This document shows positions 31,284 through 40,889 of a DNA stretch of 64,000 nt, in pieces. Positions within the stretch are counted from its first letter, which is position 1; each line of letters opens with the position of its first letter. The stretch is from positions 496,001-560,000 of the forward strand of contig JARGSG010000032.1 in the NCBI GenBank assembly GCA_030374805.1. The letters are read 5' to 3'. The position numbers and the translations under genes were made by a program. The notes below the pieces were generated by a model. The model saw nothing but the letters and a program-made list of their open reading frames with translations. It had not been told where the DNA came from and did not search any database. Source of the DNA: Gracilaria gracilis (Eukaryota; Rhodophyta; Florideophyceae; Gracilariales; Gracilariaceae).

Positions 31284-33094
31284 TTGGCGCGTGGGAGGAG
31301 GGGGGATGGCAGGGCTTGCAAAGAGGCTGGAAGGTGGCGAACGCGTTGGAGTGGAGGCGTGGCGGCCGCCGGGCGTTTTGGACGCGCGCATGGAGCCATG
31401 GCACATGCGGTTGTACCGGCCAGCGGTCCACTTTTGAAACGGCTGCGCGCGTCCTTTTTGGGCGCGCGTGGCACGAGCGTGCCGCTCACAGAAAGCGCCT
31501 TGGTGCCGCATGCGTGCCATGCACGCAGCTGGAACGCGTGCAGAAGATCCGTTTGGGGCTGTGGATCAGATTCTAGTGCTGGCAGTGGCTGTAAGCGCTT
31601 AGCGGTTGTCGGCGCTACGCGCAGAAGGAGGCACGAAGCGATTCAAAGTAGATCGCTTCGTGTGCAGGCCCGCGTGCGCGTAGTGCCCAATTGTCGCAAG
31701 AGCGCCCGCGCTGGGCGCACTCGGCGCACTCGGCGCACTCGTGGCGCTTAACAGGGGCCTTAGCCCGTAGATAAGTGTCGGTGCACGCCGCGCGTAGCTG
31801 CTTGGCTGTGCAAAGCGCTGTGCTGCTATCTTAACGTTTCGTTACACCTCAAAAGGTTTGAGGGGCTCAAACGGAAGCTCTTGTTTGCCAAGTCCTCGCC
31901 TGCTCTCCCGCGCCGTGTGCTGCCAGTACATGTATCTACATATCACGCCGCCGCCTCTCTCCCGCCCCCCCCCTCTTCTACCCTCAGATCTCCGCCTCTT
32001 CTCGCGCAGCGCTTCCTCCTTCTGCCACGTCCGTCCCCCGCCCGCCCGCCCGCTCTCGCACTTGCCCCGCCTCGCATCCACGAGGCTCGCTGCTTCTAGG
32101 TCATGTGCACATGCATAATTATGCTGCCAATGCACTTCCCCAACAGCAACACCGCTCAGTGCGTCGTGTATACTGTCACACTTTTTCCGTCCTCGTTGCC
32201 TACTTGTTAAACCTCGATCCCTTTTTGCCTCGTACTCCGTCACTGCAAAACCATGAGCTCACGCGTTTTGGCCACGGTTTCCCATATCATCATCATCATC
32301 GTGATCATAACGAACCGTCACCAGCGGCGCTGCGTTTCTTCTGATGTGTATTAGCCTGCTTTCCACCCATCACCATCATGAGCTTCTCCTTTCAAACACT
32401 TCACCTGCTCTGCCTGCTGTCGCTGCATTGTTGTGATTCCCACTTTTTCGCCAGCCAGACGCTCCTGTGCCAACTACTTCCGCATTCGCCTCTCACGTGG
32501 GGCGAACGTTACCTTCGTATAATTTTAATTCTCATTGCCTTAACTTATGTTTGCCCTGGTGCCAAACAATACTGTACAGCAAAAGATCGGTCCACGTCAT
32601 ATTAATCCGCAAACATAATTTCCACCTTATCCTCTCTCCGCTTGTATTCTTGAAAGATCTTAATCGCGTGTAACAGAATACAGCGAACGAAGGTGACCTC
32701 ACCAGCTTCGTGAATCATCAAAGCTTGTCCTTCGGAGCCAACCGGCCTTATCACGTCAGTGCTATTCATCGTTCCCAGTACCAACGGTACCAGTCCCGCT
32801 TGCTTTGAGCAGTGATTACAATACAGTAGTTGCCGAGTATGTATCACGCATCAGAGAATCATGTGTGCAGCCCATGGCTTCCACCCTCAATCATATGCAT
32901 TCTCTTGCCCTATGTCACCATCGTTACCGAGCCTAACTTGGCACGAAGGAAGCAATTGCATTGCTACTTCAGTTTCAAATTTACATCATGTGTTTGCTCT
33001 GTACACTACTCTTCATGAAAGCTAGCGTGTCATGCGCCAACCAGAGTATCCTGGCTGGCTCAATCTCTCAGCGTCTAGATACAGTATCTAGTAG
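31284..33094. other. Gene-poor stretch with GC-rich and C-rich tracts
   Basis: 31284-31760 is GC-rich and its frames (up to 164 codons) show only Arg/Ala-rich low complexity, ending in a short repeat (GGCGCACTC three times near 31715-31740). 31900-32090 is C/T-rich. A short (ATC)n lies at 32284-32298. No gene is supported; the right end is probably the 3' flank of PAN2. Confidence 0.45.
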
Positions 33095-36000
33095 CTACTG
33101 TGGAATCAAGAAAGTGTCATCAGGGTCAGCTTTCCATCCATGAGCATATCCGTAAGCATACAAATCCTTGAGGGTTCGTTCAAATCGAACGTCCCCATCT
33201 TCACCTTCTTTCAGCGTCAGATACACATCGTATAAACGAAGTGCTGCGTCCGAGTCTTCTATCGAATCGTGCGTGGCAGATTGAATATCGCCCCCAAGTA
33301 AGGCATTGCTCAGAAAGTGGAGTCCCAGCAAGCGTTTGTTCTTCACACGGAATAACGTCACTGTATCAGTAACTTGGTTAAGAGGAACCACGAAATTGAT
33401 GATGCGGAAATCTGATTTCAACCCATGTCCAACAAATATGCAGCCGGCGTCAACCAAATAACGTAATCGTTTGTAGACACTCTTCAAACTGCTCACTTTG
33501 TGGGGCGACCTCGTTGCGTCAAGATCTCCTTCAGACAAACCTGAAAACCTCGTAAGGTAATCCAGGACAAGTTCTCGTACAGCAACATAATCATCGATCA
33601 GTGCAAACCCTTTCAACCTTCCGTATCCACGAATGACAGAGACACGAGCCAGTGCCATTCGAGCCGGTATAACTATTTGTCTTGTCCCGTCCCCAAAGAT
33701 TTCAGCCTCATCACGAGAAACCATGACAAATTCGCAATCGAGGGCAAGCACAGTTCCTTTTCCGGGACCTTCTTCGTCCGGTCGGAGACCAATTGCTGCA
33801 TTATGGGGTTCCTCGCCAATGACTTCTCGCACGTCGACTGCAGTATCGTCGATTTCCATCTTCACACGATTGTTAATATCTCTGCGCACGTACGAAATGA
33901 CGCAAGGTCTCTTCCAAAACTTATGGAATGCTGCCACTTCGTCGAAACCCTCACATGGAGCGATCACAAAATCATTGAAGCACCACCACTCAGCATCGAC
34001 ATGCTTTGCATCAAGTTTTGACTGTTCGCTTTTCTCTCCTCGATTGTTTCCAGTTGCAGAATAAATGCTGGGGACGTGGATATATTCGACGAGGTGTCCG
34101 ACGACGTTTCTGGTGCTGCTTCCGTCGTTCACACTCATGGCTTCGAGATCTTGAGAAGTTGGGGGGACTAGTGCAACAACAAATGGCAAGTCATACTCAG
34201 CTATAAGATTCCTAGTGTCGCTAAAGCTTCCTTCAATTGCATCGTATCCAAGAGAACTCTTTCTACATGAAGCCCGACTATCGATTTCCGTTACAGAAAT
34301 ACCGTCCGTGAGCTCTAATCGCATTGACTGCACTACCTTCTTCTCTTCTTGCATCGCTTTTGCGGCAATCCCGTCCAGAATTGGGGATGCATTACTTGGA
34401 CTTCGGACCGGGTAATGGCTTACACCCATATCAAACCACCACTCACTATAACCACTAGTCTTGGTATTGCAACCGAGTAATAACACATTCGGTAGACTTC
34501 GAAGTTCACGATTCTGTGTCATAGACTCAAATTGCCCACTCGCTTCACAAAAAGTCCGCGTTGCTTCCCCTCCATGGTGGAGACTATGCTCCAAAAGCTT
34601 GCAGAATGAGGTATTCCTGGGAACGTTATAGGTTAGGGAATGCTGGAAAGGTTTTGCAACCCTTTCTCAGTCTGTCTTGCTGCCCATAAATGTCCCATGG
34701 GACCGGGTTTCTGCTTCAAATACAGAAAGCACCGTACTTTCCACCTCCATTCCTTCGTCCTTGTGCAGCTGTTCTAGAAGGTAGCGAGTAAAGTTCTCAA
34801 TCCTTTGCAAGAGACGGAGGGCATGAGCACCATCCAATAAACCAAGAGCTCCCGCGTTCACCATGGTCATAAAAGCTCGCGTGAAGTTACCAGCTTCACA
34901 AGCCATCCCAGCACCGCCCAAATCGAACATATGGAAAAGAAAACTAAGTTCGCATGATATAAACCAATCTCGATGACAAGAATGATTACCAATTGCAGTC
35001 CGCACTGGAGGACAAAAGTACAATGCTTGCACTGCAGGTTTTACATACACATTCGGTAACGCATTCTCGAGATCGCAAAAGCGTGGACTGGTATTGTACT
35101 TGAGAAAATCAAAACCCTCTATACTCTCCCACGCCACAAGATCCCTTTCCACGTACTTCGATCGTTCAGCTGGTTTAGAGAGGTCTATTCTGTTAGCACT
35201 GTTGCTTGGTTTGCCCGTAGGTAAGCTTGATCCTCTCTCCCCTTGGAGGCGGTATTTGCGCTTCGTGGTTCGTACTATCGGAGGCCTCCTGTGACCAGAC
35301 TCAGAGTTTCGAACAAACGAAGGAGGTGCCTGAGAGTAAGCGACATACCTATGCTGTTGAGCGACGTCAAGAAATTCGTCACTGATTTGCAATGGGAAGC
35401 GGGCGAATGGCTCGCGAGCGTACAAATCGTTCGTAGTAACTACACCTTTTGAGGTTCGCGTTGCGTATAGTTCCCCGCGTTTTCGGCGTTGTGGTTGATT
35501 TGAAACAGAGGTGAACAATTCTTCTGTAAGATACTCGCATTCAAACTCTGGCATGGCGCACTTCGGAATTGTGCCACCAATGTCCAGATTAATGAAATCA
35601 TCCATGTGGATCGACGGAGTTGGGGGCTCCGGATTTACAGGTGTGGTCCAAACGGGTTCTGACGATGAATTCATCTTCACAGACTCTGAGGACGACCACT
35701 GGTGAACAAATCTACCTGAATCACCCAGAACAAGAAGCCCTTGTGATGAGACGACCATCGCAGTGAACACGTCTGATCCGGCATCCAGATGAATCTCATC
35801 ACACAAAGGATATGCCGGTTCCCTGCTGGTGACAGTGGATATATCCAGAAGCTGCATCACGCCGTGCGGAGAAAGCATCCACAAAGCACCGTCGGTATTG
35901 TAAATTTGTGAAGTCGCATGGTCGAATGCTATAAACATGGGAGGAGCGGAAAAGAAGACATATGGGAGAGGATTTTGTACGGCGCGAATGTAATAAAGCT

Positions 36001-36799
36001 TGACGGTTTGTTCCAGATAAGGCACTCCTCCCCTCGTTCCAAGCCCAGTGGCAGCCAAATAGTAGCCACTGGAGGCAATTGAAGTGGTAGCCCCAGCAAA
36101 AGCAGCAATGGCATTCACTTCACGCATAGACGAAGGATCACACAAAGAGATGCGACCTGTGGAAGTGGAGAACACAGCAAGGCTGGAGGCAGCTTGCGGA
36201 GCAGTCCAAACCGCTGCAGTGACACCGGTAGCGCCGCGTAAGGTAGCTTGTCTCAGAATTCGCTGTTGTTGTACGTCGACAACAGCTAGCATTCGAGACT
36301 CACCTTCAAAGCATACGTAATCGTCGCTCACTGGGTTAAGTGCCAGCGCTTTGGCGTTTCTGATAGTATCGGCGCGAATTGAAGCCGCAAGCACACCGCC
36401 GCGCTTAACGACGGCCAGACCACAGCTACCTGCAGCCAGCACACAAGCGCTAGATACAACGATATCTGACACGTCTCCGTGATTTGATGGGTCCGATGAG
36501 GGTTCGCCGACGTACGTAAAGACAATGCGTGCCATGGCCGGTGCTTGGTGGGCATGTAGCATGCCGGAGGCGGTGGCGGCCCATATGAGCTCCTTAACCG
36601 GGTCGCAGGCGAGGGCGCGGATGGGGTCTGTGTGCGAATTTGGATGGCCAACCTGAGTACAACTATGCTCATACCAGCCATGGGGAGGCCTATGCTCGGC
36701 GGCGCCGTCATAATAGTACTGTTCGGCTTCGGAGTAGACGGGAGGCGCCTGGGCCTCATCGGCGGGTGGTGACCTGGGGGGTACGAACTGAGAATTCAT
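33095..36799 (-). CDS. PAN2: PAN2, catalytic subunit of the PAN2-PAN3 deadenylase
   Basis: PAN2 shortens mRNA poly(A) tails in the cytoplasm, with PAN3 as partner. Exon 1 (36799-34704) starts at ATG, encodes a WD40-like propeller (residues ~40-340), a linker, and the start of a ubiquitin-hydrolase-like domain from ~residue 560 (FCDLENALPNVYVKPAVQAL) that lacks the catalytic Cys, as in all PAN2. Exon 2 (34616-33095) completes that domain (SFCKLLEHSL, SLPNVLLLGCN) and carries the DEDDh exonuclease: LALDCEF (D, E), HGLKSDFR (D) and HDSIEDSDAA (H, D). Joined length is about 1205 residues, normal for the family. All catalytic residues are present and no stop is seen, so it looks functional. It ends in TAG. 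Confidence 0.93.
34617..34703 (-). other. PAN2: Predicted 87-nt intron in PAN2
   Basis: The two PAN2 frames differ in phase and a TGA (34667-34669) ends the first. On the minus strand a GT at 34703-34702 and an AG at 34618-34617 with a CTAAC branch-like site about 17 bases before the AG restore the frame through a split Arg codon (CG|G) and remove the stop. A frameshift is the alternative. Confidence 0.6.
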
Positions 36800-37152
36800 C
36801 GCTCCATGTGGTGGTTGCTACGAGGCTCGGAGATAAAAGGAGGTCGGGAAATGGAACGGGAGACGTTCCCCAGGGAACTTTGCGAGTGGATCGGAGATGG
36901 AATGTGGCCCGTTGCGAAGCGCCGCCTTGAAGTGGAGAGAAGGTGTGCCCGCCATAAATGGCCGAAATAAAGCCATTGCCTCTACTTCTGGGTTGTACTG
37001 CGTCCTCATTCAGGAGGGTACGAAATTATGACCCAATCTCGAACTAATTGCGATGCATTGAATAGAATTGGAGATCTTGCCACCTGCGTAATGGTCACAC
37101 GACGCCCATATTTGGACACCCCCATAGTTTTTTGGAATAAATTGAGGCGCAA
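36800..37152. other. Spacer upstream of PAN2
   Basis: Presumed PAN2 promoter side; no coding frame with a motif. From about 37010 it has the AT-rich texture of the dispersed-repeat spacers. Confidence 0.35.
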
Positions 37153-37191
37153 TCTCGGCCATATGTAGCCCAGAATCAATGTTCATAGGGT
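37153..37191 (+). repeat. Dispersed ~40-bp repeat, copy 2
   Basis: CGGCCATA, TAGCCC, GAATC and GTTCATAGGGT spaced as in copy 1 at 1596; sits just upstream of the unknown-family copy at 37241. Confidence 0.5.
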
Positions 37192-37240
37192 GAGGCAAAG
37201 TGTTCGTTGCAAGCCTTGATGATACCGTGTACAGCAAAAG

Positions 37241-37974
37241 TTGTTACAAGAATCGGTTTCTACGGAGACGCACGAGAATGGTGAAGAAATACACGTTATG
37301 ACGCAAGCACCGGATAATCTGGCAAAACCAACCGTATTCTCTTCTCCTCCAGGTGATTCCTTACGGAAGAGGTTGTGGCGGCAGTTTTCAAAACATCGAG
37401 GCAGAGAGAATGAGAACCAGCAAAAGAGGTACAGGATTCATCGTGATAGCGAACCATCGGGTCTTGGAAGAAGAAGCGCCTCCAAAAGCGACGTGTTTAA
37501 TATGCCGAGAACACTAAAAAAAAGAAAACAAAAGCTTCAAACCGTTCTTCTGAAAGCCGTTGTAGCAGAGGGCCAGCCCGTTCAGACGAGATATCACCCT
37601 CAAATGTGCCTAGTACGCATGAAAACGGTTCAAGCAAGAGCGCAAGTATGTCACCCTACAATGGAACGTCAGGTGTGGTCAGTTGAGAAGAGAGCTTGGC
37701 TCTTGATGCCGAGATATCAAGCTCTTTTCGGACGCCGTCAGATGAGACTCTAGAGAGCAGGAAGACCACCGGCAGAAGCAACAACCACAAATATATCAAT
37801 GTGGAGCATGACCAATACATATACGAATTGCATGTGGGAGAAAGGGTTGTACGAGTGTACAATCACCTTTTAAGGCCCCTCCAAGGCAGGCCACCATCCG
37901 ATGCCATTCGGATTCGTGTCGCACATGATTCCGACAGTGCTCCACTTGTAGAAACGTCAGAAATCCACAACTAA
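37241..37974 (+). pseudogene. Unknown repeated protein family, copy 2
   Basis: The first frame (37241-37753) has an acidic start and the basic block KRLWRQFSKHRGRENENQQKRYR. In another frame from about 37480 an Asn/Ser/Glu-rich linker leads, after a TGA near 37684, to EHDQYIYELHVGERVVRVYNHLL and RIRVAHDSDSAPLVE, ending at 37974. The same blocks occur in copy 1 (7379-8245). Frame changes and a stop show it is decayed. No family recognised. Confidence 0.45.
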
Positions 37975-38192
37975 TATCACAGTCCCTTCCACGAGCTTCT
38001 ACATCATCATCAAGTTCAAAGGGCTCAAAACGTGGCATTAAGTGCCCAGGAAAGTCCATCCCACCACCAAATACAGCCCAGAATAGTGCGGTACAGCTGA
38101 AATCGAATACATAAATATGTCTTACCTTTGCAGCCTTAAAATCTCCAGTTGTTTCTCTTCGATGTTTGAAACTGTTCATCCTCTTTAAACGC

Positions 38193-38197
38193 GTACC
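38193..38197. repeat. Target-site duplication of gypsy element 3, left
   Basis: GTACC directly before the left LTR, repeated after the right LTR at 43530-43534. Confidence 0.85.
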
Positions 38198-38446
38198 TGT
38201 AACCAGACCAAGTAGGTAGACTTGGGAAAAAGAGGTTCGATGCCCTCAAGTTTTACTGAGGGCGGTGAGAAACTATCTTAAGTACTGTAGTGGTTCTACC
38301 AAACCACCAGCTACGAGTAGAATGATAACTGCGTAGGGTGCTTTTACAATTCAGGTACTTGTGTCTGAAGTGGGGAAGACCGTTTTGAGTCCCAACAGCA
38401 GCCTCTACGCCTACTGCGTAGCCTGCAGATGCCCAAAGGGGCTACC
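38198..38446 (-). repeat. Gypsy element 3, left LTR (3' LTR)
   Basis: Matches 43281-43529. It contains short stems, e.g. CCAAGT/ACTTGG near 38211 and CCCTCA/TGAGGG near 38249. The inner terminal base differs from the expected CA end. Confidence 0.93.
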
Positions 38447-40889
38447 CTTCCCTCTCTAAAAGACCCAAAACGTGTCGGGCTTTGATAACCAGGTGTTTGG
38501 GTGTGGCTTTGCGTTTCAAAAGCCGAAGCACCATCTTTGGAACATCTTTGTACACTCTAGTAATAGGTTCTAGAGTGTCTTCTGAGTTTGGAAGACCTTT
38601 CCAACGGATATGTACCAACAGATCATCGTTGTCCTCGACAAGTCGTAGAAGACGTGCCACAACCATTCCGGTCTCAGATGATATAACATGTGACATTATA
38701 GCTTCTGTGTCCAAGGAACGATCGTGATAAAACTTCAACCTTGAAGAATGTTCTTCTGTAGCAACACCATTACGTAGATCTTCAACAACATAAACGTAAT
38801 CTGACACCGGTCGCACAATCCGACGAGGTCCCCGCCAGCGAAGAGCGAGTTTCTCTCCAGCATAAAATTCTTTTCGTGCAACAAGCACAAAATCGCCTTC
38901 AGTGAAATTTGCTAAAGTTCCTCTCGAGGCAGTTTCACGAGATCTTTGTCGATTCATAGAGAGCGCTTCTTGTACCATGGGTCGGAGCTGGGCTGTAAGC
39001 TCTTGTAGCTTCTCCACATTCACCGCGCGTTCTCTCAGAGCATCCGGAATGCTTATCGAAGTCGTAGTCTGCGAGCGCATGAATGTTGAGATGGGTGGAG
39101 TTGGGTTCATACCAGTAAAAGCTGTTATCGGTGGCACGTTCCTGCGATGCGAGGAGGGAGTGTTGTTCAAAATGCTCTGAACGATTGGGAGGAGGTCCGT
39201 CCATTCCTGAAAGTCCAGTTGTAGCTCCGATGTAAGAGCGCGGAAAACGCGAAGCAGTTCTCTTCCAAGACATTCCACGGCGCCGTTGCTCCACGGCGTG
39301 TACGGCAGCGTAAACTTGTGTGGTACGTTCAAACCCTTTGTAACCTTTCGGACCGTTTCGTTCTTGAAATGAGTTGGTCCGTCGGAAAGGAGTCCGTCAG
39401 GTACGTTGAATGCAGCACACCAATCAATGATGGCATTGGCAGCGTTTTCTGCCGAAGTGTCACAGAAGGAGTACAGCCATTTGTAATCAGAGTGGTCGTC
39501 TCGGAGCATCAATATGTACTTCTGACCATTGTGACTCGCTCCTATCTCGATGTAGTCGAATTGCAACAAGTTGTTTGGCGAAGTTCCATGGACTGCTGGG
39601 CCGAATGGGCGTGGTACTTTGCTTCCACCTGTAGTAGAGAGGCAATGGATGCATGCTTTGACAAAAGCTTCTACATCTGCCTTCATGCCGTTCCAGAAAA
39701 AGTACTTTCGCAAAACCTCATTCGTGGAAGCCTTCGCGCGATGTCCACTCGGACCAGTGTGTGCAATGATGCATATACGCAGCTGAAGGTCGTGAGCGGA
39801 GTCTGGAATCCATACAGCGTGGTTGTCGCTGCGCCATAGGTCTTCGTAAAGTTTCAAATCGTGTGGGCGCAAGGCGGATTCTAGGTTCTGTGCAGTTGCA
39901 AGTTCTTTTGGAGATGGCCATTGGAACTCTTCTGATGTGGTAGAAGGAAGAGCTGGAATGCAAATAAGGCGGCGTACCGTCGGAGGTGCTGACCAGCGGC
40001 CGAGGAGGTCAGCCCAAACATTATCAATTCCGTGGATGTGAAAGCACGTGTACATGTAGATGCTCAGGCGGACAGCCCAGCGTAGCACCTTTCTAATGGC
40101 GGTTTGCGAGAGATCTGGTACGATGGAGAGAGGATCGAAGATGAACACAAGATTGTTGTGGTCCGTGTAAAGGTCGAAACCATCAGGCGTTGCTGCAATC
40201 CAGTGCATTCGTTCGAGCGTGATCATGATGGCATAGGCTTCCTTCTCTAACGTCGACCAACGCATTTGTGTTTGATTGAACCAACCCGAGCAGAACGCCA
40301 GCGGGCTGTGTCGTTGATCTTTGTGAGCTTTGTTCAAGTCACTGTGTGGAACCTGCGTCACGATTCCTGACCACATGTCGTCCGATGCATCGGTGTAGAT
40401 GCAGAGCCTTTGAGAGTCGTCTCTATGTGCCAAGGTGACGAGATGTACCAGCGCTTTCTTACATCGTTCGAAGGCGGAGAGTTTGTCTGCGCCCCAACCA
40501 ATTGAAGCGAGTTCTACTTTTGCGACTCCTCTTGCGGTTCGTTTCCCCGCGGCTGTATACACCTTTTCCAAGAAATCGTGCAAAGGAGACGTAAGGTTCG
40601 CATAGTCTGGAATGCCGGTCTTCATCCACTGCATAGCGCAAAGAAATTGCTGCAAATGCGCTCCATTGGAAGGAGGTTGCATGCGGAGTAGCCCATCCAG
40701 TCGTCTTGGGTCAAACCTAATGCCTTCGGAGGAGATAAGACGACCACACCATCTGATGCTGGTAGAAACAGTATGCTCTTCTTCGGGTGCAAACGGATGT
40801 TGTGTGTGGCACAGAAGTGAAAGAGCTTCTCTATACAATCTAACAATCCTTGTATCTTCTGGTGATGCAGCAGCATGTCGTCTAACCAA
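38442..40889 (-). CDS. Gypsy element 3 RT end, RNase H, integrase, chromodomain
   Basis: An 815-codon frame. The real protein enters it near 40760 from the other frame. It carries the RT thumb (IRWCGRLISSEGIRFDPRRLDGL), RNase H (LCIYTDASDD, STLEKEAYAI, LYTDHNNLVFI, VWADLLGRW), the integrase zinc finger (H-x4-H near residue 390 and C-x2-C in CIHCLS), the core (LMLRDDHSDYKW, DGPTHFKNE, LPYTPWSNGAVECLGRELL), a C-terminal barrel (FTEGDFVLVARKEF, LRWRGPRRIVRPVS) and a chromodomain (VARLLRLVEDNDDLLVHIRWKG, EDTLEP). All main motifs look intact. The purine tract encodes the last residues, and the TAG stop lies inside the 3' LTR. Confidence 0.93.
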   Translation of the reverse strand: MVRRHAAASPEDTRIVRLYREALSLLCHTQHPFAPEEEHTVSTSIRWCGRLISSEGIRFDPRRLDGLLRMQPPSNGAHLQQFLCAMQWMKTGIPDYANLTSPLHDFLEKVYTAAGKRTARGVAKVELASIGWGADKLSAFERCKKALVHLVTLAHRDDSQRLCIYTDASDDMWSGIVTQVPHSDLNKAHKDQRHSPLAFCSGWFNQTQMRWSTLEKEAYAIMITLERMHWIAATPDGFDLYTDHNNLVFIFDPLSIVPDLSQTAIRKVLRWAVRLSIYMYTCFHIHGIDNVWADLLGRWSAPPTVRRLICIPALPSTTSEEFQWPSPKELATAQNLESALRPHDLKLYEDLWRSDNHAVWIPDSAHDLQLRICIIAHTGPSGHRAKASTNEVLRKYFFWNGMKADVEAFVKACIHCLSTTGGSKVPRPFGPAVHGTSPNNLLQFDYIEIGASHNGQKYILMLRDDHSDYKWLYSFCDTSAENAANAIIDWCAAFNVPDGLLSDGPTHFKNETVRKVTKGLNVPHKFTLPYTPWSNGAVECLGRELLRVFRALTSELQLDFQEWTDLLPIVQSILNNTPSSHRRNVPPITAFTGMNPTPPISTFMRSQTTTSISIPDALRERAVNVEKLQELTAQLRPMVQEALSMNRQRSRETASRGTLANFTEGDFVLVARKEFYAGEKLALRWRGPRRIVRPVSDYVYVVEDLRNGVATEEHSSRLKFYHDRSLDTEAIMSHVISSETGMVVARLLRLVEDNDDLLVHIRWKGLPNSEDTLEPITRVYKDVPKMVLRLLKRKATPKHLVIKARHVLGLLEREG
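38447..38457 (-). promoter_or_regulatory. Polypurine tract of gypsy element 3
   Basis: Minus-strand AGAGAGGGAAG directly before the 3' LTR, where plus-strand DNA synthesis would be primed. Confidence 0.8.

Noticed and set aside
33633..34064. Plus-strand frames over PAN2
   Set aside because: Antisense shadows of the conserved exonuclease exon.
38230..38260. tRNA gene inside the gypsy element 3 LTR (GGTTCGATGCC)
   Set aside because: A T-arm-like word only; no A box or cloverleaf, and the same word occurs by chance near 1298.
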